Assembly: GCF_030272615.1 (NCBI RefSeq) | Contig: NC_081412.1 | Coordinates: 691,552,083-691,616,082, forward strand | Direction of reading: 5' to 3' | DNA: 64,000 bases | DNA from: Cryptomeria japonica | Taxonomy: Eukaryota > Streptophyta > Pinopsida > Cupressales > Cupressaceae | In this document: positions 1 to 10,358 of the stretch, piece by piece | Numbering within the stretch: the stretch's first letter is position 1 | Layout: every line of letters starts with the position of its first letter | Program-made: the position numbers and the translations under genes | Notes under the pieces: model-generated | What the model saw: only the letters and a program-made list of their open reading frames with translations | What the model was told of the DNA's origin: nothing | Databases searched by the model: none

Positions 1-444
1 TTTACCGGTGGTTGGTAACCCTATGACAGCTTTCACAACTTCTTTGGTGATTTTGTGAATTGCATCTAACCAGAAAAATTCACCATGTACCCTGCTTAAG
101 ACTATCGTAATCACATCCTTTAAGAATTCAGGAATGCTAAGGATCTCTATAAATCCTAGGGTTTCAATGATCTTGTGTTCATTTTTTACATTGCCACATT
201 CATCACATATGACAGTTTTAAACATGGTTTTAATCTCTTCATCTCCCAGTTCCTCAATGTTATAATGAATGTAAATTCTGGGATCTTCAGCATAAACAAC
301 TCCCTTAGGAATTTGAGAAAAAGCACCTAAGGTATCATCTTTCTTTGCTACCTCGGGAACTAATTGAAATATGGGCCTAGGTCTTTTTATAACTTCGACA
401 ATAGTAGGGTTTTCTATATATTCAATTGCAGAGGTGGATGCCAT
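1..444 (-). CDS. Element A ORF2, N-terminal 148 codons (unknown protein)
   Basis: An open frame starts with ATG at 444-442 and stays open to the window edge, so it is partial. It begins MASTSAIEY and carries the ORF2 family hallmark: a VLSRVHGEFFWLD block followed by KITKE, near residues 114-135. The same block occurs in elements B, C and D. I do not recognise the protein. There is no protease, integrase or polymerase motif, signal peptide or membrane segment in this part. The start is supported by conservation of MAS(T/S)S in B and C and by a TATA-like box about 139 bases upstream. This is the only ORF2 N-terminus in the window that is uninterrupted over its visible length. Confidence 0.7.
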   Translation of the reverse strand, partial: MASTSAIEYIENPTIVEVIKRPRPIFQLVPEVAKKDDTLGAFSQIPKGVVYAEDPRIYIHYNIEELGDEEIKTMFKTVICDECGNVKNEHKIIETLGFIEILSIPEFLKDVITIVLSRVHGEFFWLDAIHKITKEVVKAVIGLPTTGK

Positions 445-582
445 GATAAAATACCTTTACTGCCTTTAGGATGGATGATTGCTTGAAGTGTTCTTGCCTC
501 TTGCTTGAAATGCCTTAGCTCAGAATCTTCGCGCTTTTCGTAGGTTCGAAAACTCGGTGAAATAAAATGGAGCCAAAACCTT

Positions 583-592
583 AAATTTATAG
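583..592 (-). promoter_or_regulatory. TATA-like box upstream of element A ORF2
   Basis: The minus strand reads CTATAAATTT about 139 bases before the ORF2 ATG, within the roughly 308-base spacer between ORF1 and ORF2. Element B has CTATATAATT at the equivalent place. Position and conservation suggest an internal promoter for ORF2, but activity is inferred. Confidence 0.4.
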
Positions 593-752
593 TGTCTTTT
601 TGCCATCTACCACATTAAATGCATGCCGGTTAAGTATTCACTTAACATTGTCTGCCGGTAACAAAGTAATTTCCAACTTCTTATCTCTAACCAAGGGAAT
701 AATAGCACGTGTCATTAGATTGCCAAACCCTCAAGGAAACATTCTTCAATTC

Positions 753-1836
753 GATGAAGAGCTTCCTATTAGTGGAGCACTGCTCTGTCCTGTCGGTGAA
801 GCATCACTATGTCCTGCTGGTGAAGCATTGACTGGTTCTACTAGTGGAGGAGTATTCCCAATATTTAGATCAACTTTTCTAATCCATTGTTTTGAGAATT
901 CTTGCTTAACCTCTTCAACTTTTCTTTACCTTTCAAGCTACAAATTTTTTTGTCTACCGATGATCCTTTACTTCTACAGAATTTTGCAATGTGCCCAATC
1001 CTGTTACATGCATAACAAGTCGATATGACCAATCGGTGAATAGCTTTCCCATAACCTATGCCAGTTTGTGTTCTGCATTGACTAGATAAATGTCCAAATC
1101 TTCCACAAACATAACATTTCACATTCATTCTGCAATTTTCAGAGTTGTGACCAACTTTGTTGCATTTTGAACATTGACCGGTGGGTGTGTTGATATTCTA
1201 ATAAATTCTAGATCTACATTCATTTACTCTATGACCATACTTATTATAGTTAAAGCATTTTCCATTGAATTTATAAGCATTAGGTTGTCTTACTGGTTTG
1301 TTGTGATCCTGAGTATTTGCAGTATCGGAGCTTTCACTAACTTCAAAGCCAATTCCAGAAGTGTCACCTTTAGGTTTTTGATTCTTCAGCAAGGTGCCAA
1401 GTTCCTCTGAGCTTTTCTTGAATTTTTCTTTATGTTGATTTGTAGTTTCCAGTTCTCTTTCTAAGACCTCTTTCTGCCTCATCAGTTCATTGGAGTCATT
1501 CTGAGTGTGCATCAGATCTATCTTCAACGTGCCATTTTCATAGCTAAGTCTTATGTTCTCATTTACTGCATCACTTAGTCATCTGGTCAATTCTTCTTCA
1601 TTCTTCTTCCTATCCTCAATTTCTTTACAAAATCTCATAGTCATATTCCTTTTCATCATTCTCATTTTGCATTTTTTTGCAAAGTTCCCTTCTCCTATTT
1701 CTTGCAACAGTAAGAGTCACTTGAAGTGCTTGAATGATATCCTGAGTTGCCTTTAGATCATCTTCTAATTTGATATTTTTCAATTTTTCTGCATCACAGT
1801 CTGAAAGGCTCCTTCAAGTTGCTTCATCAGATTTTC
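753..1836 (-). pseudogene. Element A ORF1: coiled-coil, four CCHC zinc-knuckle protein (broken)
   Basis: This is the homologue of element B ORF1. An N-terminal heptad-rich, Lys/Glu/Asn-rich region (minus strand from about 1836) is followed by four CX2CX4HX4C knuckles between about 1290 and 960. The first has lost its second cysteine (CFNYNKYGH). The second (CSKCNKVGHNSENC), third (CYVCGRFGHLSSQC) and fourth (CYACNRIGHIAKFC) are intact. The ATG used in B is TTG here (TTTTCAATC on the plus strand). A deletion of roughly 70 bases relative to B near 1640-1650 and at least one more shift break the frame. The likely role is RNA binding or nucleocapsid-like packaging, inferred from the knuckles. It is not a standard Copia Gag, which usually has one knuckle. 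Confidence 0.75.
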
Positions 1837-1897
1837 AATCTTTACCAGTGTCAAGATCTTCCTCAAGCTATTAGGCTTCTAAAAATAGAGGACCAAG

Positions 1898-1910
1898 CTC
1901 TGATACCAAT
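1898..1910 (-). promoter_or_regulatory. Primer-binding site of element A
   Basis: The minus strand reads TTGGTATCAGAGC directly after the LTR end. This is the usual plant LTR-element site complementary to the 3' end of initiator methionine tRNA. The following leader ends in GCTTGAGGAAGATC, a motif shared by most other elements here. Confidence 0.85.
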
Positions 1911-2733
1911 TGTTAGGATTCCCACAGATACTGAGAGGGGGGGGTGAATCAGTATCTAATCAGTGCACATAATTTCTTCTCTTAAAACATACAGAACATA
2001 TTATAACAGTGTACCGGTATGCAAGAAATAATGTAATAAACATAATTAAAAGCATCCACATGAAAAGCTCACCATGACACAAGGATTTAACGAGGAAACC
2101 CAGTGTGGGAAAAACCTCGATGGGATTTGTGACCGACAATATCCACTTACTAGCCAATAAGAGAATATTACTTACAATAGGGGCCTGCACATGTAGGGAG
2201 CTCACTGCTCAATGGGAAGTCTCATTGACTTACAATGTGGATTATACAAATCCAATATCTTGTACTACTTTACAATAGCATCTATAATGTCTGATTTAGT
2301 ACTAGTTGCTGCTCTGCTTCTTACATAAACCCTTTAACCTATATTTCGCATAATAGGTTTGCCTTAATATTTCGCTTGCTTCACTTTCTTCACTTACTTC
2401 CTCACTTACAAAATGTCTACAATGATCTCTTTTATATATAAGAGTCATTTTACAACATGCTAAGTCGGCTTACAAAGTTTTTACAATAATAAACAAAATA
2501 TAATATAACAAAATCCTGTCGGCCTCTATGCCAGTATACTTCCTTTCTTTGTGCCGGTGCCGGTGTCCTGAGTGCCAGTGTAGATTGTGATCATTGATGC
2601 CAGTGAACTATCTTGCTAGTGTAATGCCTTGCCAGTATAATGCCTTGCCGGTGCCATAGGATTGGAAGGTTTCCATCAATGACAAAACATTCAATCACCT
2701 ACAATGTCTCATTGGAGTGTGCATATGCCAACA
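1911..2733 (-). repeat. 5' LTR of element A
   Basis: The 823-base repeat begins TGTTAGG and ends CCAACA on the plus strand, so in element orientation it is TGTTGG...CCTAACA. It matches both LTRs of element B. A TATA box (minus strand TATATATAAA, near 2432-2441) marks the likely transcription start. The U3 part (about 2520-2660) is packed with GCCGGTG-like units and their decayed forms GCCAGTG and GCTAGTG. Confidence 0.88.
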
Positions 2734-3823
2734 AAGTGCAAATCGACAAACAAGCCTTGTTTTCTAAATATAAAAATGTGTATTGGAAGCAACGAGATTG
2801 GCAGAGTTGAGTGATCTATTGTAGGTTGACAATCTCAGAGAAGAGATTTGATCTGATTGGACATGATATGCCTCGTGATTGATGGAGAAAACCCTAGAGC
2901 TCCAAGGTTTGAACGACCATGTTGGCGAGAAAGCTCACAGATAAATATGCAGACCAAATATCACAGATGATTGATGTTGCCAGATGATTAGGAGTTGAAT
3001 ATTGAAGAGAAGAGTGTGAATGTACAACAAAGAGCCAACCAATCAGAGATTTCATCGAAGATCATAATGAATAAGTATTGGAAGGTGTAACTGGTAAGAG
3101 GGTTTAGCAGAGGTTTAACTGGTAAGCTTAGAGTGACCGGTGGTGCTAGAACCCACAGGAAGGTAGCAGAGGGTGTTGTAGTGCAGTGGGAGTGTCAGTG
3201 AAGATCCAACAAGTTAGGATCAAAGGAGGGCTTGACTGGTAAGATAAGAACCGATAGAGATCAAAGTGAAAAGAACTGACAGAGTGAAGAGTACTGATGG
3301 TGACAAGCAGTAGTGGATCTTAGTGAGCAGAGAACCGACATAGAATAGAGCATAGGAAGACCAGTTGAGAAGAGTAGAACTGGAGGTGAGATTGTAGAGG
3401 TTACGAAACTCATTTGTAACTGGGTTTTTACTAATGTATTTTTTACAATTATTGTAATCACTGAGTTGGAGCTTGGTGTAGGGGTTGGTGCTCCTTGGGT
3501 TGGCTCCCTAAATTAGGGGTGGGTGCTCCTTGGGTTGGTTCCCTAAACTTTGTAATACAAGGTTTATTGTGAGGCTGGATTGGATTAGTAGATTCCAACA
3601 ACATTTCTCACCAAGGTTTTCCCCATGTTGGGTTTTCCTCATACATCCGGTGTTATGTGATGTTCCTTTTGTGTGTGCTTTCATTTGAGTCTTCTCCCTA
3701 TCTCACTAGTATATCCATCTTGTGTTAGATATTCTAACCAATACACACATTTAGGTTTAAAAAGGGTTAAGTTTGGAAACCACTGATCCACTCCCCCCTC
3801 TTAGTGGAATCTTGTGTTCTACA
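2734..3823 (+). repeat. Partial LTR of element N, interrupted by element A
   Basis: There is no coding content. The segment has the layout of a Copia-type LTR 3' half: the CAAGGTTTTCCCCATGTTGG R/U5-like block near 3622 and the CCCCCCTCTTAGTG U5 end near 3791, finishing in CTACA at 3823. No primer-binding site follows. Instead the interrupted protein frame of element G starts at 3824. The simplest reading is that this is the 3' LTR of element N inserted in G, and that A later inserted into this LTR. The left part of N would lie outside the window. A direct duplication of GTGCTCCTTGGGTTGG occurs at about 3488-3540. Confidence 0.55.
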
Positions 3824-5189
3824 TCCTTGAATTGTAGATCATAACCTTTATCAACCATCTATCCAACACTCAAAAGATTATGCTTCAAACCTTCAACATA
3901 CAGTATATCATCAATATTATATTTACCATCAAAAGAAATAGAACCTCTCCCATGAATCACACAGGCTTTGTCCTCTCCAAATCTAACTATTCCACCATCA
4001 TACCTTTCCATAGTCATAAATTTTCTTTTATCACCGGTCATATGATGTGAACAACCACTATCAATTACCCATTCATCTCTCTCTTCAACTTTAGTAGCTA
4101 AGGATTTCTCCTTAATAGTACAACTAGTGGAATCAATAGGTATGGGTCCATCTTCCTTAATGGAAAGGAATAGAACTTCATCTCCTTCTGATTCTTCATC
4201 TGTAATACCTTCATTAGTGACATAATAACAATTCTTCTAATTCCTATACTTCTGGTTAGGTTTGTAAGGCTTATCATACTCCTCATGCTTTTCATATCTA
4301 TCATTCCTATCATGCTTATCAAAATTATCACACCTATCATACTTAGCCATTCTCTCCAGGCATCTAGAAGCAAAATGTCTTATCTTATTACAAGAGAAAC
4401 ATTTCAAAGGAAACTTTCCATCATACTTACCTGGCTCTGGGCAATCAGTGCTTCAAGCTCAATCAACTCTCTTTCTTTCTCTTCCATCTCTCTTCTCTCT
4501 CTTTCATATCTAGATATTTTATACTCATTAGGATCATATTTTTGCTTACCAAATATAGATGCAGATGCTCTAAATGATTTCTCAAATTTTCCATATGATT
4601 CTCCAAACTCACTTAGCTCAAATGCAGAAATGTTTCCAACCAACATATCTCTTGTTACTGTAGTCACACTCTGGATCTCATCAATAGAAACAAACTTATA
4701 TTTATAAGTAGGAGGAAAGAATGTCAACACCTTAGCAACAATTTTATCTTCCTCAAAGGTTCCACCTGTATATCTAATACCTAGTACAAGATCATTCACC
4801 TTGGCCATGAAAGAGTGTATATTCTCATCATCTACCATCTTCAATATCTTATATTTTCCTTTCAAACTCTGCAACCTAGCAACCTTCATACAGAATATCA
4901 AGCTTTACCTATATCTCATGTGCGGTCTGAAGTCCCATTACATTTGTCATCTCAGAACTAATCAGGGCACTAAGTAATTCTTCCTTCGCTCTATATTATG
5001 TTCAGCTTCCTTGATCTCATCAGGAGTAGTCGGTCCTTTCAGAGGAACAGTATAGGCATTATTTGTAATCTTCCAATAATATTCACCAAGACATTTCAAG
5101 TACACTCTCATCTAGTCCTTCCATATAGCATAGTTACTCCCATCAAATCTCAGACTCTCCTTCTTAAAGATAAAACCTTGAGCTTCCAT
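3824..5189 (-). pseudogene. Element G gag-protease region (broken Copia polyprotein)
   Basis: The ATG is at 5189-5187. The Gag (UBN2/DUF4219-type, recognised by the RFDGSNYAIWK start) carries nonsense codons and a frameshift before about 4901. An open stretch follows at 4901-4404 with the conserved FMAKVNDLVLGIR region. Next come a zinc knuckle CFSCNKIRHFASRC (near 4395-4350), a charged Asp/Lys/His repeat tract, and the aspartic protease WVIDSGCSHHMTG (near 4060-4020), whose catalytic DSG is intact. The frame ends at 3824 in the HNLLSVG...MVDKGYD segment because of the N insertion. In an intact element these would be capsid, nucleocapsid and protease of the virus-like particle. Confidence 0.78.
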
Positions 5190-5245
5190 CCTGGATCTCC
5201 TCAAGTGATTAATCTTCTATCAAAGGATCTAGCTCTAATACCAAT

Positions 5246-6500
5246 TGTTAGCAGCAGTCAAGAGGGAATACAAAGAGGGGGGGTTGAACCAGTCTTCATT
5301 GAAATATCAAACTTAATCACAAAACATAGATATGATAAACTATAATACTAAGACAGATAATAAAATTGAGAGAATGACACACAACACCAAGATTTTGACG
5401 TGGAAAACCCAATTAAGGGAAAAACCACAGTGGGAACCTACCCACAGTAAGATGATACTTTGTAGTAATATGTGAAAATATCACAATGAGGAATGCATAT
5501 GCATTCAGGCACACTGCCTAGAGCTCACTACTTAAAAGATAATTTCCCAAAAGGCTACAACCCTCAAGGAAGTCTCACTGACTTACAATAAGATTCAAAC
5601 TACAATCCAAAATAAATGAACTAAAAGAATAACATCTCTAAATGTCTGATTACAGTTCTGGTTAAGCACTGATGTGTTCCCTACAACACCAAGCTCTATT
5701 CAAACTCAACATCGAAGGATAAATCTCTTGTTCACACATAAACCTCTCTGTAATAATGCATACATAACATCGACACCTAAATTACATGAATAAGATACCT
5801 ATATATACAAATCACCAACCTTGATAACAAGGTCGGCTAAACCCTCAACCCTTAATTACAAAATTACAACACATGATACAAAGATCAACCAACGGACCAA
5901 TATAATGATTTAGATAGCATAACATGGACCTAAATCAAATTCCTAAATGCTCAACTCTACTAAAAATCATGCCAAGATCAACCACAACACGCTACACCAC
6001 CAGGAAAACCGCATAACATGAAGATCGTCATCAGTTGATAGAAACCACCAAATAATCACACAAAGATCAATGCAGATAATTAAAACAAATAGGATACAAC
6101 TGGGAAACACTAGCAAGCACATTAGAGTCATCAAGAACAACTGCACCAACACCACTTATCAAATCTTCATCAATCAACGTTTGAAAGCTCAAGAACATAA
6201 TCAATCAGCAAATGTCAGGAAAAAATATAACTTACGGAGCACCGAATCATGATCCATTTGAAATGCAGATAAGAAAGACCATCCCAAGTAGTATCCCAAA
6301 ATATCATCACAAGATCCAATCACACCAAAATATACCGTAGGAAATACTGAGCTCTACAAAATAGTGATCAACAAAACAACACTACAAACCAGATCATAAG
6401 ATCTTCCCAATCTGCAATCATCAGAGCAATATACAGGAGTATGTTGACATCAATGACAACAACATATCGTAGAAGCAACAATGACCAGCAAAATCCAACA
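5246..6500 (-). repeat. 5' LTR of element G
   Basis: The LTR reads TGTTAGC...CCAACA on the plus strand and is 1255 bases long, the family's usual size (E's is about 1323). The primer-binding complement GCTCTAATACCAA lies just left of it. A TATA box (ATATATA, 5801-5807, minus strand) and the R/U5 block (GACGTGGAAAACCC at 5397-5410) are present. The expected target duplication would begin ATTTC at 6501, but its partner is outside the window. Confidence 0.82.
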
Positions 6501-7188
6501 ATTTCTATTTTATATTAGCACATTAGTAGAACTTTGTTGCATTCAAGTAATGAGGACAACATGAATGTACTTCTTGATATTCATGACGGTCATAATAAAA
6601 ATATTCAACATGGTCATAATAATGTTTTTGAATGAAAATAATTTAGAGAGTTAATCACAATAGATGATCTTACAAATATGGTATTAAAATAATGTTTGAT
6701 ACATAATACTATTAATTTACCTTCATTTAAGCCAATGCATATCTAAAACATTGCACCACACAAATTGAAAGTAGTTTTGTTCCCATCATCACATTATTTT
6801 ATATATAAACTTCTTGCATTTAAACATAAATTTCAAGACCATATTGATAAAGAGAAGTGAAAAATTAATCATACTTATTAGTGCACATACCCTTTTCTTG
6901 ATTTGGTCAACATATGAAATAAAATAGCATGCATTAAGAGATTGGTATCAACTTACTCCATATTGAGATTACATATGAAATAAAAGAAAAAAAATACCTA
7001 ATGTGCAACTAATTACTTATCAAAAAGAGAGACACACAATAGAAAAGGAAAGAAAAGAATAACAAGAAGCATGAATGAAAAAAAATGCGTGCATTAAAAG
7101 ATTGGTCTCAACTTACTGCATATTGAGATTACACATGAAATAAAAGAAAAAAAAACCTAATGTGTAACCAATTACTTATCAAAAAGAG
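6501..7188. other. AT-rich spacer without genes
   Basis: This is non-coding and about three quarters A+T. The left half (6501-6920) has no recognisable element. The right half is a two-copy direct repeat. It ends exactly where the truncated Copia H begins. Confidence 0.6.
6921..7188. repeat. Two-copy direct repeat, period about 160 bp
   Basis: The segment from GCATTAAGAGATTGGT (near 6930) to CAAAAAGAGA (7021-7030) is repeated from about 7090 to 7188 with a few substitutions and one 1-base gap. Landmarks recur at a fixed offset: TATTGAGATT at 6961 and at 7121. The second copy stops at the junction with element H. Confidence 0.8.
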
Positions 7189-7914
7189 ACCGGTTGTAAA
7201 CTATCCAAAGAGGATGACTCAGCATTGGTTGATGAGAAGGAATACCGATCAATGATTGGTAAGTTGCATTATGTACTACATAGCAGACAAGATATTGCAC
7301 ATGTAGTTGGCATTACTGCAAGGTTCCAGAAAAGTCCAAGAGAATCCCACTTGGTTGCAGTCAAGCAGATTCTTAGGTATCTGAAGGGAACTACTGATTA
7401 TGGATTATGGTATCCATATAGCAAGGATTTCAACTTGAAAGTATTCACAGATGCTGATTGGGCTAGTAATGTGGATGACTGGAAGAGCACAACTGGTGGT
7501 GCACTCTTTCTCGGTGGTAGACTGGTCTTATGGATGAGCAAGAAGCAGAGTTGTATCTCTCAGTCTACAGTGGAAGCAGAGTATGTTGCAGCTTTCATGA
7601 ACTGCACTCAAACAATTTGGATGAAGCATGTATTAAATGGCTTCAAAGTTCCTGTATCTGAACTGGTAAGTATATTTTGTGACAATACTAGTGCAATTAA
7701 CATCTCCAAGAATCCAGTTTTACATTCTAGAACCAAGCACTTTGAGCTTAAGTATCATTTCTTGAGGGAAAAAGTTCACAACAAAGAGATTGCACTAAAA
7801 CATGTTTCCAGTAAGGAGCATTTAGCTGACATATTCACCAAGCCTCTCCCAAAGGATACATTTATGTACTTAAGAGGTGAATTAGGGGTGCTGCCCCTTC
7901 AGGAGGTGAACTAA
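7189..7914 (+). pseudogene. Element H pol C-terminus: Copia RNase H
   Basis: The single frame stays open from the break to the stop at 7912-7914, about 241 codons. It starts at the end of the reverse transcriptase (CKLSKEDD, RSMIGKLHYV). It then has the Copia RNase H: YLKGTTDYGLWY, the catalytic-type blocks FTDADWA and STVEAEYVA, FCDNTSAINISKNP, and the C-terminal HLADIFTKPLP. RNase H would degrade template RNA during reverse transcription. There is no internal nonsense codon, but the protein lacks all upstream domains and a start codon, so it is a remnant. This is one of the best-preserved RNase H segments in the window. Confidence 0.85.
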
Positions 7915-8036
7915 AGGTATATGCTCCACATCAGTCAGGTATTGCATAGTCAAATTTCTTCAAGGTTGATGTGTTGAAGGATGCTACTCCTCAGGAGGAG
8001 CAACATAATGGAACAGGGAAGCTTGTGCCTCCACTT

Positions 8037-8221
8037 TGGCATTGTTGTCAAAGGAGGAGAAGAAGAGAAGCGGAGAAGATATCTGCAAAAATTGGAGGAG
8101 AAGTTGTGAAGCAGAGAGATATCTTTGTATATTGCCATCAATGCCAAAGCGGGAGATTGTTGGCATTATGTGAGCCAGTATGAGGACATGATGACATTGT
8201 ATGTTGTCATTGATGTCAATA
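8037..8221 (+). promoter_or_regulatory. Polypurine-tract module of element H
   Basis: An upstream tract (GTTGTCAAAGGAGGAG, near 8046-8061) is followed by the true tract next to the LTR, where ATTGCCATCAATGCC (8131-8145) precedes AAAGCGGGAGAT. An arm in U3 (TTGTCATTGATGTCAAT, 8204-8220) is nearly complementary to 8130-8147 and would place the purine tract/U3 junction in a hairpin loop. Confidence 0.6.
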
Positions 8222-9596
8222 TGCTGAAGAGGAGAGAACTGGTAAATGCGAGAACTGATATGTTACCAAGAACCGGTATATGTGAGAACTGGTATAACAC
8301 TGTGAACCAGCATTTGTGCCAAAGTGAAGCGGTGTGTTTGTTTAAGGTGAACCGACACATGGAAGCTTTGTATGACTACCAGTTGGTAGTCTCAACTTCA
8401 GGGTTTCTGGTTGAAGTGCCTCAAGCCTGTGTGACTCAATCGGTGACTTTGTGTGATGAGTTAGCATTGTAACAAAGAACAAATCATATTGCCATGTCAG
8501 CTTTGTGCGCGTGAAGGATCTTGGATGAAGGAGATTGTTCCTATCTACCTCAGGAATGTGCGAAGTCTATAAATGGTGATAACGCATGATGGGTTATCAA
8601 CCACCATGAAATCGGTGGAAAATGAACGATGAAGAACGTCTTGAGATTGTTTCAAGACTATTGCATTTAATGCAATGTGCTCAATGGTTAGGATTGAACC
8701 ATTTGAATTGATTAACCTAACAGGTTTAGGGTTTAGGGTTTATGCTACTGACCTATCTATTTCCTATAAGGTTGATGTTGTGTTGATTTCTGAGGTTGTT
8801 GGCAAAAGTTGTGTGTGTGTATCCAAGAGAAGAGATACGTGATTCTTCCCAGACCAGAAAAGAGAAGTGATACCTGCAGAGTGTAAGTGTAGAAGGTGAA
8901 GAGGAGCTAAAGTGGATCTGCATTGTCATTGAGTGCTCTTACCAGATCATTGTAATACCTGATGATCTCTAACCACTTCAACAGTTGGGAAATCCCTTAA
9001 CAGGGTAGCTTTAACTGGCTTACTGTAAATCCTTTAATAGGGTTTAACCCTTAACCGAGTAATCTAGCCATCCCTTAACTAGGTGATCCCTAACAGGATC
9101 AGTTCCTAACAGAACCTGTTGTATCAGTCTTTAACCAGACAAGGCTCCTAACAGAGTGGACTTCTAGAGAGTTCAAAAGTAGCTTGTGGGTATTCATCCC
9201 CACCGTGGTTTTTCCTAGTTGGGTTTCCATGTGAAAAATCTGTGTGTCATGTGTGGTGTTATTCATGTGATGGTTTGAGTAATTTGTGTCTGAAGGTAAA
9301 TCATGTTGATCTAGCTGTTTATATATCTTTTGATGATAGATTACCTATTCATGCACTAGGGTGAAATGGAAATGAAGTATTAGATTGTGTGAGAAGATAA
9401 GTGTCAACTGGTTTATGCTTGTCTTAGTTATTCTGGGCTTTGCCAGTTCTACTTTATTTAAGACCGGAGTTACTGTCTATCTGCCTATGCACAGTGTCTT
9501 CTGACAAATTGGTTTTAGGATTGTGCTTTTTCCTGTACTAATTCACCCCCCCTCTCAGTACTAGTTTGGTACTATCCATTCATCATTGAGTTATCA
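8158..9596 (+). repeat. 3' LTR of element H
   Basis: It starts TGTTGGCATTATG after the purine tract and ends GTTATCA at 9596. At 1439 bases it is close to the 1510-base LTR of element I. It contains a TATA-like box (TATAAAT near 8569), a minisatellite of CCTTAACAGGGT-like units (about 8985-9160), the R/U5 block (CCACCGTGGTTTTTCC near 9210) and CACCCCCCCTCTCAGT near the end. Confidence 0.75.
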
Positions 9597-10278
9597 ATTA
9601 AGTGTTGTTATCAGATCAGCGTATTACTTGTTGACTTCTAACCATTTCAGCAATTGGAAAATCCCTTTACCGGGTAGCTTTAACAGGATTTTTGTAAATC
9701 CTTTAACAGGGTGACTCAAAATCATTGAGTTCTTCAAATCCTCTTGTGAGGTAACCTTTAACCGGGTATGTAGCCATCCCTTAACTAGGTGATCCCTAAC
9801 AGGATCAATTTCTAGTAGAACTTGTTGTAAAGTCTTTAACTGGACTACGCTCCTAACAGACCAAACTTTAGAAGAGTTCAAGAACAACTTGTGGGTATTC
9901 ATCCCGACCGTGGTTTTTCCCAGTTGGGTTTCCACATGAAAAATTAGTGTGTTACGTGTGATGCTTTTTCATGTGATGTTTTAGTGTTTTCTGTTAAGTG
10001 GTAAAGCATGTTGATCTAATGGTCATTGTATTTCTGATGTATTACCTGCTTAAGCATATGGGTGAAGTTGAGATGAGATATTAGGTTTTGTTGAGTTCCA
10101 AGTTTTACCAGTTTATGTCTTTCATAGTCATACTGTGTTACCGATAGTGCCTTGATTTAAAGCGGTGATACTGTTTGCTAGTTAGTGCAGTCTTTGCAGT
10201 TTAAATTGTTGAAGGAGTTTTCGTCTATACTAATTCTCCCCCCCTCTCAGTATCTATTGGGTATTTATTGTTCATCAT
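9597..10278 (+). repeat. 5' LTR of element I, 3' part only
   Basis: The segment matches 15403-16156 of the 3' LTR: ATCAGATCAGYGTATTAC, the CTTTAAC...GGGT minisatellite (about 9655-9850), CCGTGGTTTTTCCCAG (9909 on) and the CCCCCCCTCTCAGTATCT end. It ends TTCATCA and is followed by the primer-binding site. The first half of the LTR is absent. Confidence 0.82.
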
Positions 10279-10358
10279 TATTCATCAATTGGTATCAGAG
10301 TGTCCTCCAGGTCCTTTGTGCTATAAGCTTAACCTCTTGAGGAAAAGATCCTATTCTA
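10279..10358 (+). promoter_or_regulatory. Primer-binding site and leader of element I
   Basis: TTGGTATCAGAGT follows the LTR (one base from the perfect site), then AAGCTTAACCTCTTGAGG, a version of the leader motif shared by most elements in the window. Confidence 0.75.

Larger units (their letters stand above)
1..2733 (-). mobile_element. Element A: pol-less two-ORF LTR retrotransposon, 5' half
   Basis: Read on the minus strand the order is 5' LTR (2733-1911), primer-binding site, ORF1 with zinc knuckles, a TATA-containing spacer, and the start of ORF2, which runs off the window edge. It is collinear with the complete element B at 30408-36958 and clearly the same subfamily. No reverse transcriptase or integrase is seen, but the 3' half is outside the window. 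The bases after its LTR (AAGTG, 2734-2738) are the expected target duplication and cannot be tested here. It sits inside another LTR (2734-3823). Confidence 0.85.
3824..6500 (-). mobile_element. Element G: Copia retrotransposon, 5' end (LTR, gag, protease start)
   Basis: On the minus strand a 1255-base LTR (6500-5246) is followed by a primer-binding site, gag and the start of the protease. The frame is then cut at 3824 by element N. It is the same family as element E at the right end of the window: the Gag proteins align throughout and the LTRs share long blocks. The rest of pol should lie left of the window. Confidence 0.8.
7189..9596 (+). mobile_element. Element H: 5'-truncated Copia retrotransposon
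   Basis: Only the end of pol (RNase H), the 3' non-coding tail with its purine tracts, and the 3' LTR remain. It is closely related to element I, with the same RNase H ending (LRGELGVLPLQEVN) and the same LTR family. The left break lies inside pol, with no LTR or target duplication, so it looks like a deletion or illegitimate-recombination remnant. Confidence 0.8.
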
